Below, one piece after another: positions 1-6,142 of a stretch of DNA of 7,525 bases (position 1 is its first letter; each line of letters begins with the position of its first letter). Source of the stretch: Caldifarciminota bacterium (GTDB lineage Bacteria; Hydrothermota; UBA3072; WFRC01); contig WFRC01000361.1 of the NCBI GenBank assembly GCA_015486685.1, positions 1-7,525 of the forward strand, given 5' to 3'. The notes beneath the pieces were generated by a model. That model made no database searches, was not told where the DNA came from, and saw only the letters and a program-made list of their open reading frames with translations. A program made the position numbers and the translations under genes.

Positions 1-384
1 TATTAGAACCGATAGTATAAAAAAATAGGGGAAAGTCATACCTATAATTTTAAATGTCCATATAGAATGAAGGTCAGTAGTACCACCCAACATAAGTGGA
101 TTAAATTTTGAGATGTCATCTGCAAATATCATTATGGGTATAGAAATGTATGCCCCTCTTTTAGGATAAAGAACAATAAGAATGCATAATACAAAAACTA
201 ACAAACCCGAGTATATTGAACTACCTGTATATTTATTGTAAGAAATTATTTCGACTATCCAGTAAATTGTAATGAAAAAAAGCACTTTCCATAAAGGTTT
301 AAATGGGATAGAAAGATTAAAAGATATTTTTTTCTCCCCTATTTCTAAAATCTTCCCAAATATTGAAAAATCAATTTTCTTCAT
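1..384 (-). CDS. Multi-pass membrane protein, N-terminal part (possible O-antigen polymerase/ligase)
   Basis: An open frame starts at ATG 384-382 and runs off the left edge after 128 codons without a stop, so only the N-terminus is visible. The product begins MKKIDFSIFG, has a short polar cytoplasmic stretch, then hydrophobic segments at about residues 32-49, 58-73, 77-88 and 111-128. The loop around residues 74-90 (YPKRGAY, then FADDISKF) resembles the early part of Wzy/O-antigen-ligase-like proteins, but this is impression rather than a motif match. An in-frame TGA at 415-417 limits the start to this ATG or a TTG two codons earlier. There is no Shine-Dalgarno sequence, and the -10 box of a strong promoter ends 6 bases upstream, so a leaderless message is likely. 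It is divergent from a flippase gene, and a polymerase or ligase would complete the set seen here. That it is a membrane protein is firm; the function is a guess. Confidence 0.7.
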   Translation of the reverse strand, partial: MKKIDFSIFGKILEIGEKKISFNLSIPFKPLWKVLFFITIYWIVEIISYNKYTGSSIYSGLLVFVLCILIVLYPKRGAYISIPIMIFADDISKFNPLMLGGTTDLHSIWTFKIIGMTFPYFFILSVLI

Positions 385-390
385 TGCCAA

Positions 391-418
391 ATAATAGGAA
401 AAAAAACCTGACTGTCAA
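391..418 (-). promoter_or_regulatory. Sigma-70-type promoter for the leftward membrane-protein gene
   Basis: Read on the minus strand, a perfect TTGACA -35 box (418-413) and a TATTAT -10 box (396-391, five of six consensus bases) are separated by 16 bases. The -10 box ends 6 bases before the ATG at 384, so transcription would begin at or beside the A of the start codon. The promoter lies back to back with the flippase promoter, with only 9 bases between the two -35 boxes. Confidence 0.7.
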
Positions 419-427
419 GAAAAATCC

Positions 428-456
428 TTTACTTTCCTGGTTATCTTATGTATATT
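428..456 (+). promoter_or_regulatory. Sigma-70-type promoter for the flippase gene
   Basis: TTTACT (428-433, four of six matches to TTGACA) and TATATT (451-456, five of six matches to TATAAT) are separated by 17 bases. Seven bases separate the -10 box from the flippase ATG at 464, so the predicted start of transcription coincides with the start codon. The -35 box is weaker than that of the divergent promoter. Confidence 0.5.
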
Positions 457-463
457 TACTGGA

Positions 464-1873
464 ATGGAAACTGTTAAAAGGGTTGCAAAGAACACAGGAA
501 TTATACTGTCTGCTGATATATTTAGAAGAATTATGAGATTAATATTCTTCCGATATATCGCAGTTTATTTAGGAGTAGGTGATTTTGGAATTCTTACATT
601 TGTATTGTCTTTTTCTGCTATTTTGGGAGTTTTTATAAGTATAGGGTTAAGAAAATTTTTAGCAAGAGAGGTATCAAGAAAAAAGGAAGATACAGGAGAA
701 TTTGTAGGAATATCCCTTCTTATAAAAATACCTCTTGGAATATTTACCTCTATTATCTTATGGCTTATTATCCATTTTTCCAAATTTCAGCTTATTACTA
801 CACATACACTAATATGGATCGCAGCAGCTGCATTTATAGGGATTATAAGGGATGAAATGTATGCTATCTTTCAGGCACACGAAAGAATGGAATTTGAGGC
901 ATTGGGAAATGTAATTGACAGTATTCTCATTCTCTCGGGTGGATTTTTATTGATATATATAGGTAAGAATGTTGTCTGGTTTGGAATGTTGTATTTTCTT
1001 ACAAATTTCACACTTTTGATATATGCATTTTTTATCCTTTTAAGGTATTTTTCCAAACCAAAATTTAGGTTGAAGTGGGAATATCTTAAATGGACAATAA
1101 AAGAATCCCTACCTTTTGGACTTTCTACCCTTTTTTACACTGTATATTTTTACATTGATTCCGTCATGCTTTCTTATATGAAAAGCAATACTTCAGTGGG
1201 ATTCTACAATGCAGCGTATAAAATTACTTTTATACTTCTTTTCATTCCTGCCGCATATCTAAGGTCCATATTTCCTCTTCTCTCACAATTTTTTATAACC
1301 GCAAAAAACTCTATATACAAAGCTTATAGAATTACCCTGAAATATTTTCTTATACTTGCCTGTTTTACTGGATTGTTCATTTACACTTATGCAGATATTA
1401 TAATCAGGTTATTTTATGGACAAAAATACTCTCCCAGTATCCCTGTATTAAAAACACTGGGAATTGCAGTTGCATTTTCTTTCCTCGCAAGGGTTCCTTC
1501 CAATATACTTGGAGCAATAAATAGACAGAGGATAGACTTTCTTGTTACAATGGGACTTATGTTTCTAAATGTAATACTTAATTTTATCTTTATTCCCTAT
1601 CTTGATTTTCTTGGAGCAGGTATAACCACACTAATTACAGAGTTTGTGAGTTTTATTCTTCTTACTTTTATTTTGCTTCATATAACCCGATGGAAAATAG
1701 ACAAAAAAATGCTTCTAAAAATTATTGCTTCACTTGGTATAACAATATTCTTTTCATTCTTGAGAATCTCTCGCTTTTTACCCTTCATCTTTCTACTATT
1801 CCTTTTTGTATTTCGGACATTTGGAAAGGAAGACAAAATCCTTATCAGGAAAATATTTCAAAAAAAGTCGTAG
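464..1873 (+). CDS. Wzx-like polysaccharide flippase (MOP superfamily)
   Basis: This 469-residue protein is almost entirely hydrophobic helices and is the usual length for oligosaccharide flippases of the RfbX/Wzx type. These move undecaprenyl-linked repeat units from the inner to the outer face of the cytoplasmic membrane. Family hallmarks visible are YLGVGDFGIL at 35-44, the segment YIDSVMLSYM then VGFYNAAYK at 230-253, LFYGQKYSPS at 316-325, and a late helix pair with NFIFIPYLDFLGAGITTLITE-like spacing at 373-393. About 12-14 membrane segments are expected, the last at about 416-450, followed by a basic tail. There is no recognisable ribosome-binding site before ATG 464; a -10 box ends 7 bases upstream, which suggests a leaderless mRNA. 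It is the only plus-strand gene. It is divergent from a membrane protein and convergent with the pyruvyl transferase, so it is transcribed apart from the glycosyltransferases it presumably serves. The family is confident; the substrate is unknown. Confidence 0.93.
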   Translation: METVKRVAKNTGIILSADIFRRIMRLIFFRYIAVYLGVGDFGILTFVLSFSAILGVFISIGLRKFLAREVSRKKEDTGEFVGISLLIKIPLGIFTSIILWLIIHFSKFQLITTHTLIWIAAAAFIGIIRDEMYAIFQAHERMEFEALGNVIDSILILSGGFLLIYIGKNVVWFGMLYFLTNFTLLIYAFFILLRYFSKPKFRLKWEYLKWTIKESLPFGLSTLFYTVYFYIDSVMLSYMKSNTSVGFYNAAYKITFILLFIPAAYLRSIFPLLSQFFITAKNSIYKAYRITLKYFLILACFTGLFIYTYADIIIRLFYGQKYSPSIPVLKTLGIAVAFSFLARVPSNILGAINRQRIDFLVTMGLMFLNVILNFIFIPYLDFLGAGITTLITEFVSFILLTFILLHITRWKIDKKMLLKIIASLGITIFFSFLRISRFLPFIFLLFLFVFRTFGKEDKILIRKIFQKKS

Positions 1874-1877
1874 ATTA

Positions 1878-2987
1878 TTACATTTTAAGATACTTATACA
1901 TTAGTGTGAAGTTTTTATGAGCCATATATTTCCCTTCGATAAAAAAATTTTCATTCTGTGGAGGCAAGGCTTTTTTAATATTTTTTACAATTAATTCAGG
2001 ATTGTCTACAACCTCTTCTAAATCAAAATATATAGGGGCGCCTATTCGCTTCATAAGACTTCTTACTTTAATCTGATATCCTATTCCTATAAGGCGTTTA
2101 TTGAGCATAGCCCCAATAAGCAGGAAATGATACCTCATTCCTATAAGTAATTCCATAGAAGAAAGTAGTGTAAAAACCTTTGAAATATCATTAAAATGTT
2201 CTTTTACAATTTTTATATTCTTTACCTTCTTTGAAATATCTTCGAAAAATTCTAAATCTTTACCGCCTTTCTTCTTCTGGAATGGGAAACAATATACAGT
2301 ATATCCTTTTTCTTGAAGATTTTCTATTAATTTGATAGATATATCTTTTAATATACTATCTTTTATTTTATTATATTCCATATAAGAATAATAAGATAAA
2401 AAGGATAGTCCTACACTCTTTTCTTTCACTCTTACATCAGGTATTTCAGCGCAAAGAGCCAGATCTTCTGTTAAAAATATTTTTCTATATGTTGGGACCA
2501 ATCTTTTCAAAAATATAAAGGAATCTTTATCTCTTACGGTAATCAGATTGGATAATCTTATTATCCATTTAGTTATCTCTATTCCTATTTTACTCCTCAG
2601 GGGACCAATCCCTATTGATATTAGAGCTGTTTTTTTAAGGAACAGTCTTGCTACAAAAAGCATAATGACTGTTGATAGAATATTTCGATATTTTCTTTTT
2701 CCTATATCTTGAATGAAACTTCCGCCACCCCACATAAATATATCAGTGTTTTTGATGGCAGTAAATATTTTCATCCAGGAAGCAAAACTAAGTTTTTTCT
2801 CTTCTTTCCATTCCTTACAGGTAAATGTTTGGATTTTATGAATATGTGAAATAATTTCGGGCTTTCGTGTCATTACAGTAATGATTGCATTTTTCCGTTT
2901 TTTCAATTTAGAGATAAGGACAGAAAGCATTAATTCATCGCCTATATTGTCAAATCCGTAGTATCCTTTTATTAATATTTTCACCAT
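1878..2987 (-). CDS. Polysaccharide pyruvyl transferase family protein (CsaB-like)
   Basis: The 369-residue product matches the polysaccharide pyruvyl transferase family, whose members transfer pyruvate from phosphoenolpyruvate to a sugar as a ketal. Visible family features in order: GYYGFDNIGDE at residues 8-18, GGGSFIQD at 87-94, SIGIGP at 124-129, VRDKDS at 151-156, the EDLAL strand at 174-178 (TADPAL in many relatives), GMRYHFL at 283-289 with the conserved Arg285 and His287, and GYQIKV at 303-308 where relatives have a YDPKV-like motif. The fold expected is GT-B-like. There is no signal peptide, so it should act in the cytoplasm on lipid-linked intermediates. The ATG at 2987 directly abuts the stop of the preceding GT2 gene (TAAATG, no spacer). 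An AAAAAGG ribosome-binding site at 2991-2997 lies within the last codons of that gene, so translation is probably coupled. It is the last gene of the leftward operon. CsaB proteins pyruvylate secondary cell-wall polymers, but WcaK- or exopolysaccharide-type substrates are equally possible here. Confidence 0.9.
   Translation of the reverse strand: MVKILIKGYYGFDNIGDELMLSVLISKLKKRKNAIITVMTRKPEIISHIHKIQTFTCKEWKEEKKLSFASWMKIFTAIKNTDIFMWGGGSFIQDIGKRKYRNILSTVIMLFVARLFLKKTALISIGIGPLRSKIGIEITKWIIRLSNLITVRDKDSFIFLKRLVPTYRKIFLTEDLALCAEIPDVRVKEKSVGLSFLSYYSYMEYNKIKDSILKDISIKLIENLQEKGYTVYCFPFQKKKGGKDLEFFEDISKKVKNIKIVKEHFNDISKVFTLLSSMELLIGMRYHFLLIGAMLNKRLIGIGYQIKVRSLMKRIGAPIYFDLEEVVDNPELIVKNIKKALPPQNENFFIEGKYMAHKNFTLMYKYLKM
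1892..1916 (+). terminator. Weak candidate terminator for the flippase gene
   Basis: An imperfect inverted repeat (ACTTATACA, loop TTAG, TGTGAAGT) at 1892-1912 runs into five T residues (1912-1916), 18 bases after the flippase stop. The stem is AT-rich with a bulge, so it would be unstable. It lies inside the 3' end of the opposing pyruvyl transferase gene. No better terminator was found for either convergent gene. Confidence 0.25.
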
Positions 2988-3914
2988 TTACCTTTTTCTT
3001 AAAGGATTTTTAAGTATTCCTGAAAGCCATCCTGCAATATTTGCAATATGCATTAATATTACAATATTTAAACCTGATAGTTTTCTTATCCTTTTTCTCC
3101 ATGATATACTTCCTATATATAACAATGCGGATATAATAAATATTATCCACCATATAGGTTTCCAGAATCCTAATAAAAACATAATGAAACCTACTCCATA
3201 AGTAAAAATAAGTTTCAAAAATATACCTGTACGCATACCTCCTTTCCAATCCGCATTAGCATATCTAAAACACTGTACCCATAAGTCTTTCATATTTTTT
3301 CTTGGTCTCCATCGAACAACTGCATCAGATGCAAAATAAAACTTATATCCAGCTTTCCTAAGGGCAATACTAAAATAGGTGTCATCTCCCGGGGTAAGCC
3401 ATTCAGGAAATCCACCTATTTTTTCCCATGCTAACCTGTGAAAAGCCATCGACCTTGACGAGGGAATAAACTTGTCGGGATTTATTTCCTCTAATTTTGG
3501 AAGTGATACATCTGCGAGAACCTTTTCAAATGGCGTTCTGCAATCAGGTTCGTACCATCCTGATACAACCTTTACATTAGCATCCCTTTCAAATGGTTTC
3601 AAGAGGTTTTTTATCCAGTTTTTATCCAGAATAGTACCTGCTGCTGTGCAGGCAATAATATCACAATTAGAGTTTTTTATTGCAATGTTCAGTGCCTGTG
3701 AAATATTTGTTCCTGGTTTGATGAATATTTTTGTGGGAATGATATCCTTATTCTTAAATTCTATTAATTTCTTCACCGTATTATCCGTAGAACCACCATC
3801 TACAATAATAACTTCATCAGGGAATCTTGTCTGTAATTTAATAGAATCCAGAAGTTCCTGAATATTATTTTCTTCGTTCTTTACTGTGGCTACAATAACA
3901 ACACTATGAGCCAT
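2988..3914 (-). CDS. GT2-family glycosyltransferase with C-terminal membrane segments
   Basis: The 308-residue product has a GT-A domain followed by membrane helices. The N-terminus reads VVIVATVKNEENNI (residues 5-18), the usual first strand of family 2 enzymes. Nucleotide-binding VDGGSTDNT is at 38-46. The segment PSSRSMAFHR (151-160), then GGFPEW and GDDTYFSIALRKAG (176-189), matches the acceptor/catalytic-base region, with Asp177/Asp178 as candidate base. Hydrophobic segments at about 233-250, 253-270 and 281-300 probably anchor it on the inner membrane, where it would extend a lipid-linked glycan. One oddity: the usual TDAG/DxD position reads TAAG (residues 90-93), so the first metal-binding Asp is replaced by Ala. 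The start ATG lies inside the end of the upstream epimerase gene (11-base overlap), with only a weak purine-rich stretch (GAAAGAA) before it, which suggests translational coupling. Donor and acceptor cannot be told from sequence. Confidence 0.92.
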   Translation of the reverse strand: MAHSVVIVATVKNEENNIQELLDSIKLQTRFPDEVIIVDGGSTDNTVKKLIEFKNKDIIPTKIFIKPGTNISQALNIAIKNSNCDIIACTAAGTILDKNWIKNLLKPFERDANVKVVSGWYEPDCRTPFEKVLADVSLPKLEEINPDKFIPSSRSMAFHRLAWEKIGGFPEWLTPGDDTYFSIALRKAGYKFYFASDAVVRWRPRKNMKDLWVQCFRYANADWKGGMRTGIFLKLIFTYGVGFIMFLLGFWKPIWWIIFIISALLYIGSISWRKRIRKLSGLNIVILMHIANIAGWLSGILKNPLRKR

Positions 3915-4887
3915 TTTTTATTCTTTCTACTGCTGCTTCATATACCCTTCTAAAACCTTCATCAATAGATATTTCAGGCTCCCATCCCAATACCTGTTTC
4001 ATCTTTGTTATATCTGCATATCTGGTGTGTACTCCCTCAGGCTTATCAACAAGTGGTTTTATTGTAGGCGTATATCCTGCTATTTCTGCAAATTTCTTTG
4101 CCACCTCTTCAAATGTCATTAATCTTCCAGAACCAATATTTATAGCAGAACCATCTTTTATTTTGTCAAGTATCAAAAACATTGCATCTACGCAATTTTC
4201 TATATGTACAAAGTCTCTTCCCTGTTTTCCAGAACCCCATATGATTAAAGGATCTTCTTTTCTCGCCGCACGCTCTGCAATCGCTGGAACAGGATAGGTG
4301 TTATCTTGGTCTTCTCCATATCCGGAGAAAGGTCTGATGCAGGCAATGTGAACGCCATAATTTTCCGCAGCTATTTTTGAAAGGTATTCACCTGTAAGTT
4401 TGGACCATCCATATGTCATATCAGGTTGCCCTAATATATCTCCGAATTGGATCATCTCTTCTGAAAGTGCTTCTGCATTTTTTTTATCCTGCACATTTAT
4501 AGGGTAGGCAGCACTTGAACTTGCATAAAGCACTCTATCAACAGATGCTTTTACTACCCAGGAAAAGAATTCCGCATCTATAGAAAGATCTTGTGCTACT
4601 GCTAATGGATTTCCTTCAATATTCGCCCTTCCACCTACAACTGCCGCAAAGTGGAATACATCACCAAATTCAGGGAGTTTTTCTTTTCTTAAAAATTCCT
4701 TTATATCCTGATGGAAAAATCTAAATCTCGATATATACTCTTTTGGCAACCATAAATCCGGATGCTGTCCTATTGATAAGTCGTCCACTGCCCATACATC
4801 GTATCCCATCTTAAGTAGTCTTAACACCACATGCCTTCCTACGAATCCGCATCCGCCTGTAACTAAAACGGGTTTTTCTAATCCCAT
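3904..4887 (-). CDS. NAD-dependent epimerase/dehydratase (extended SDR, nucleotide-sugar modifying)
   Basis: The 327-residue product is a typical extended short-chain dehydrogenase/reductase acting on a nucleotide sugar. The Rossmann glycine motif TGGCGFVG is at residues 10-17, and Asp35 (AVDD) at the end of the second strand suggests NAD rather than NADP. HFAAVVGG at 79-86 is the active-site strand. ASSSAAYP (122-129) supplies the catalytic serine, probably Ser124 by alignment to GalE. YGWSK (159-163) gives the Tyr159/Lys163 pair. RPFSGYGEDQDNTYP (185-199) and RDFVHIENC (224-232) are typical sugar-nucleotide-binding segments. The AAVVGGR and RPFSGYGEDQD signatures point to a poorly characterised clade, not to classic GalE, RmlB or GDP-fucose synthase. 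I chose ATG 4887 because AGGAGG precedes it by 4 bases. An in-frame TTG at 4920 would add 11 residues before the Rossmann strand, and its apparent ribosome-binding site lies upstream of the predicted transcription start. It is the first gene of a three-gene operon with GT2 and pyruvyl transferase. Its base composition is less AT-rich than that of its neighbours. Confidence 0.92.
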   Translation of the reverse strand: MGLEKPVLVTGGCGFVGRHVVLRLLKMGYDVWAVDDLSIGQHPDLWLPKEYISRFRFFHQDIKEFLRKEKLPEFGDVFHFAAVVGGRANIEGNPLAVAQDLSIDAEFFSWVVKASVDRVLYASSSAAYPINVQDKKNAEALSEEMIQFGDILGQPDMTYGWSKLTGEYLSKIAAENYGVHIACIRPFSGYGEDQDNTYPVPAIAERAARKEDPLIIWGSGKQGRDFVHIENCVDAMFLILDKIKDGSAINIGSGRLMTFEEVAKKFAEIAGYTPTIKPLVDKPEGVHTRYADITKMKQVLGWEPEISIDEGFRRVYEAAVERIKNGS

Positions 4888-4891
4888 ATTT

Positions 4892-4897
4892 CCTCCT
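4892..4897 (-). promoter_or_regulatory. Strong ribosome-binding site that fixes the SDR gene start
   Basis: AGGAGG on the minus strand, 4 bases before ATG 4887. It is the best Shine-Dalgarno match in the window and decides between this ATG and the upstream TTG at 4920. Confidence 0.8.
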
Positions 4898-4900
4898 TTT

Positions 4901-4927
4901 CTATGTTTTGGTATTGTCAATAAGCAT
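4901..4927 (-). other. Possible 8-codon leader mini-ORF ahead of the SDR gene
   Basis: An ATG at 4927 opens a frame encoding MLIDNTKT that ends in TAG at 4901-4903, 13 bases before the SDR gene ATG. Its ATG lies 7 bases after the -10 box of the internal promoter, that is, at the predicted transcription start. It could be translated as a leaderless leader peptide and hand ribosomes to the AGGAGG that follows its stop. An ORF this short can arise by chance. Confidence 0.2.
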
Positions 4928-4934
4928 ACTCCTT

Positions 4935-4963
4935 AATATAAGATTTGTTAATATTTTTGTCAA
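4935..4963 (-). promoter_or_regulatory. Internal sigma-70-type promoter for the SDR-GT2-pyruvyl transferase operon
   Basis: On the minus strand, a perfect TTGACA (4963-4958) and TATATT (4940-4935, five of six consensus bases) are separated by the optimal 17 bases. The -35 box contains the TGA stop of the upstream glycosyltransferase (4962-4960). The predicted transcription start is about 4928-4927, giving a 5' leader of about 40 bases before the SDR start codon. The 7-mer TTAATAT occurs twice on the plus strand, at 4933-4939 and 4948-4954, spanning the -10 box and part of the spacer. Confidence 0.75.
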
Positions 4964-6105
4964 GACTTAAAGAAATTTATATATATTTTTAGAAGTTTTT
5001 TTTCTGCTTTTTCCCAATTATATTTTGATACCCCTATTTTTTTTGCATTATTACTATAATATTTATATCTACTTTTTATTTTTTCAAGACCTTCCTGAAT
5101 AGTTTCGGGCTTGAGACTTTCAAGAATGATACCGCATCTATTTTCCTGTACAATCTTCTTTAAGTCTCCTTTTCCATAAGCAAGTATAGGTTTCCCAAAT
5201 ATTAAAGAAAACCCAAGAGAATTCGGTGCATTAAAATTCTGAAGAGGTGAATCCTTTTTCAATGCATAGAAAATAACATCTGCTAAATTATAGCATAATG
5301 GGACATCTTCTAACGGTATCCACCCTGCATAAATAGCATTGTTGTTTTTATCGCAAGCAGATTTTACTTTATCTCGACTTTCTCCCTTCCCAAAGATTAT
5401 TGCCTTAATATTCTTTTTACCTTTTATTGCATTAATAAGTGGAATAATATCTCTATCTCTCGTTAATCCGCCGACATAAACTACTATAAAATCATTCTTT
5501 GTTATATTGAACCTTTTTTTCAATTGCTCTAATTTTACAATATTTATATTTACTATTTTTTTACTCTTCCAATTACCTATTGTCTCCACATTTTTAATAC
5601 CTAATAGCCTAAATTTCTCTTTTAATTTTTCGCTTGCAGTAATTGTATACGCGGTTCTCTTTATAAAAAATCCTTCCATAATTTCTACTATTCTGGATAC
5701 CCATAGCGGATTTCCCTTCTTCAAAAACTCCGGAAAATTTTCATGGGAATCATAAATAAGTTTCTTTCCTTTTAATATACTTATGAAAAATGCGAGTGGC
5801 AATGTATAAAAATCATTGGCATGATAGATTTGAGGATTTACATCAAGCGCTGTAAAGAATGCCTTTACCCAAAATTTTATAAGTCCTGGAATTTGCTTTA
5901 TACCTGAGCCATATTTGGCGCGAGATGTAATATGAACTACATTGATTCCACTATACATAAAATGTATCGGATATTTGGATTCTCTGTCCCAGGCAATGAT
6001 ATACACCTTATATCCTTCTTTTATAAGTGATAAAGACTCTTGTAAAACCCTTACATTGGGTGCGAATGGGGAACCAATAAACATAAGTATCCTAATCTTA
6101 TTCAT
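4960..6105 (-). CDS. GT4-like glycosyltransferase (GT-B fold), variant donor-binding motif
   Basis: The 381-residue product has the two-domain layout of GT4 glycosyltransferases. The N-terminal domain starts RILMFIGSPFAPNVRVLQE (residues 4-22) and includes YHANDFYTLPLA (94-105) and IYDSHENFPEF (117-127), both common in this family. The C-terminal donor domain opens with VVYVGGLTRDRDI (208-220), followed by IFGKGE (237-242) and YAGWIPLEDVPLCYNLADV (259-277). The last motif reads NAPNSLGFSLIFGKP (292-306). Relatives usually have PNKLFEYMAAGKP there, so Lys and the donor-binding Glu of the EX7E-type motif are replaced by Ser and Phe. There is no signal peptide or clear membrane helix, so it is probably a peripheral inner-membrane enzyme. 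The start ATG 6105 has a good ribosome-binding site (GAGAGG, 5 bases upstream). It lies 37 bases after the stop of the preceding glycosyltransferase, in the same operon. The family is clear; donor, acceptor and activity are open because of the altered motif. Confidence 0.9.
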   Translation of the reverse strand: MNKIRILMFIGSPFAPNVRVLQESLSLIKEGYKVYIIAWDRESKYPIHFMYSGINVVHITSRAKYGSGIKQIPGLIKFWVKAFFTALDVNPQIYHANDFYTLPLAFFISILKGKKLIYDSHENFPEFLKKGNPLWVSRIVEIMEGFFIKRTAYTITASEKLKEKFRLLGIKNVETIGNWKSKKIVNINIVKLEQLKKRFNITKNDFIVVYVGGLTRDRDIIPLINAIKGKKNIKAIIFGKGESRDKVKSACDKNNNAIYAGWIPLEDVPLCYNLADVIFYALKKDSPLQNFNAPNSLGFSLIFGKPILAYGKGDLKKIVQENRCGIILESLKPETIQEGLEKIKSRYKYYSNNAKKIGVSKYNWEKAEKKLLKIYINFFKS

Positions 6106-6110
6106 AAATT

Positions 6111-6116
6111 CCTCTC
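6111..6116 (-). promoter_or_regulatory. Ribosome-binding site of the second glycosyltransferase
   Basis: GAGAGG on the minus strand, 5 bases before ATG 6105, in the 37-base gap between the two glycosyltransferase genes. It supports this start codon. Confidence 0.6.
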
Positions 6117-6142
6117 AGTTTACATTTTTATAACAGATCTCT

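Noticed and set aside
1690..1920. Plus-strand frame of 76 codons overlapping the end of the flippase gene.
   Set aside because: It is a frame-shifted shadow of the flippase coding region with no features of its own.
2948..2953. TTGACA on the minus strand near the start of the pyruvyl transferase gene.
   Set aside because: It lies inside the conserved FDNIGDE coding motif with no matching -10 box, so it is coding coincidence.
3472..3861. Open frame of 129 codons on the plus strand opposite the GT2 gene.
   Set aside because: It is antisense to conserved GT2 motifs, with no start signal and a Ser/Phe-rich product typical of the reverse complement of a real gene.
4888..4920. Longer SDR product starting at TTG 4920 (11 extra residues), with AAGGAG 8 bases upstream.
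   Set aside because: The extra residues precede the Rossmann strand and add nothing typical of the family. ATG 4887 has a better RBS, and the AAGGAG would lie upstream of the predicted transcription start. It remains possible on read-through mRNA.
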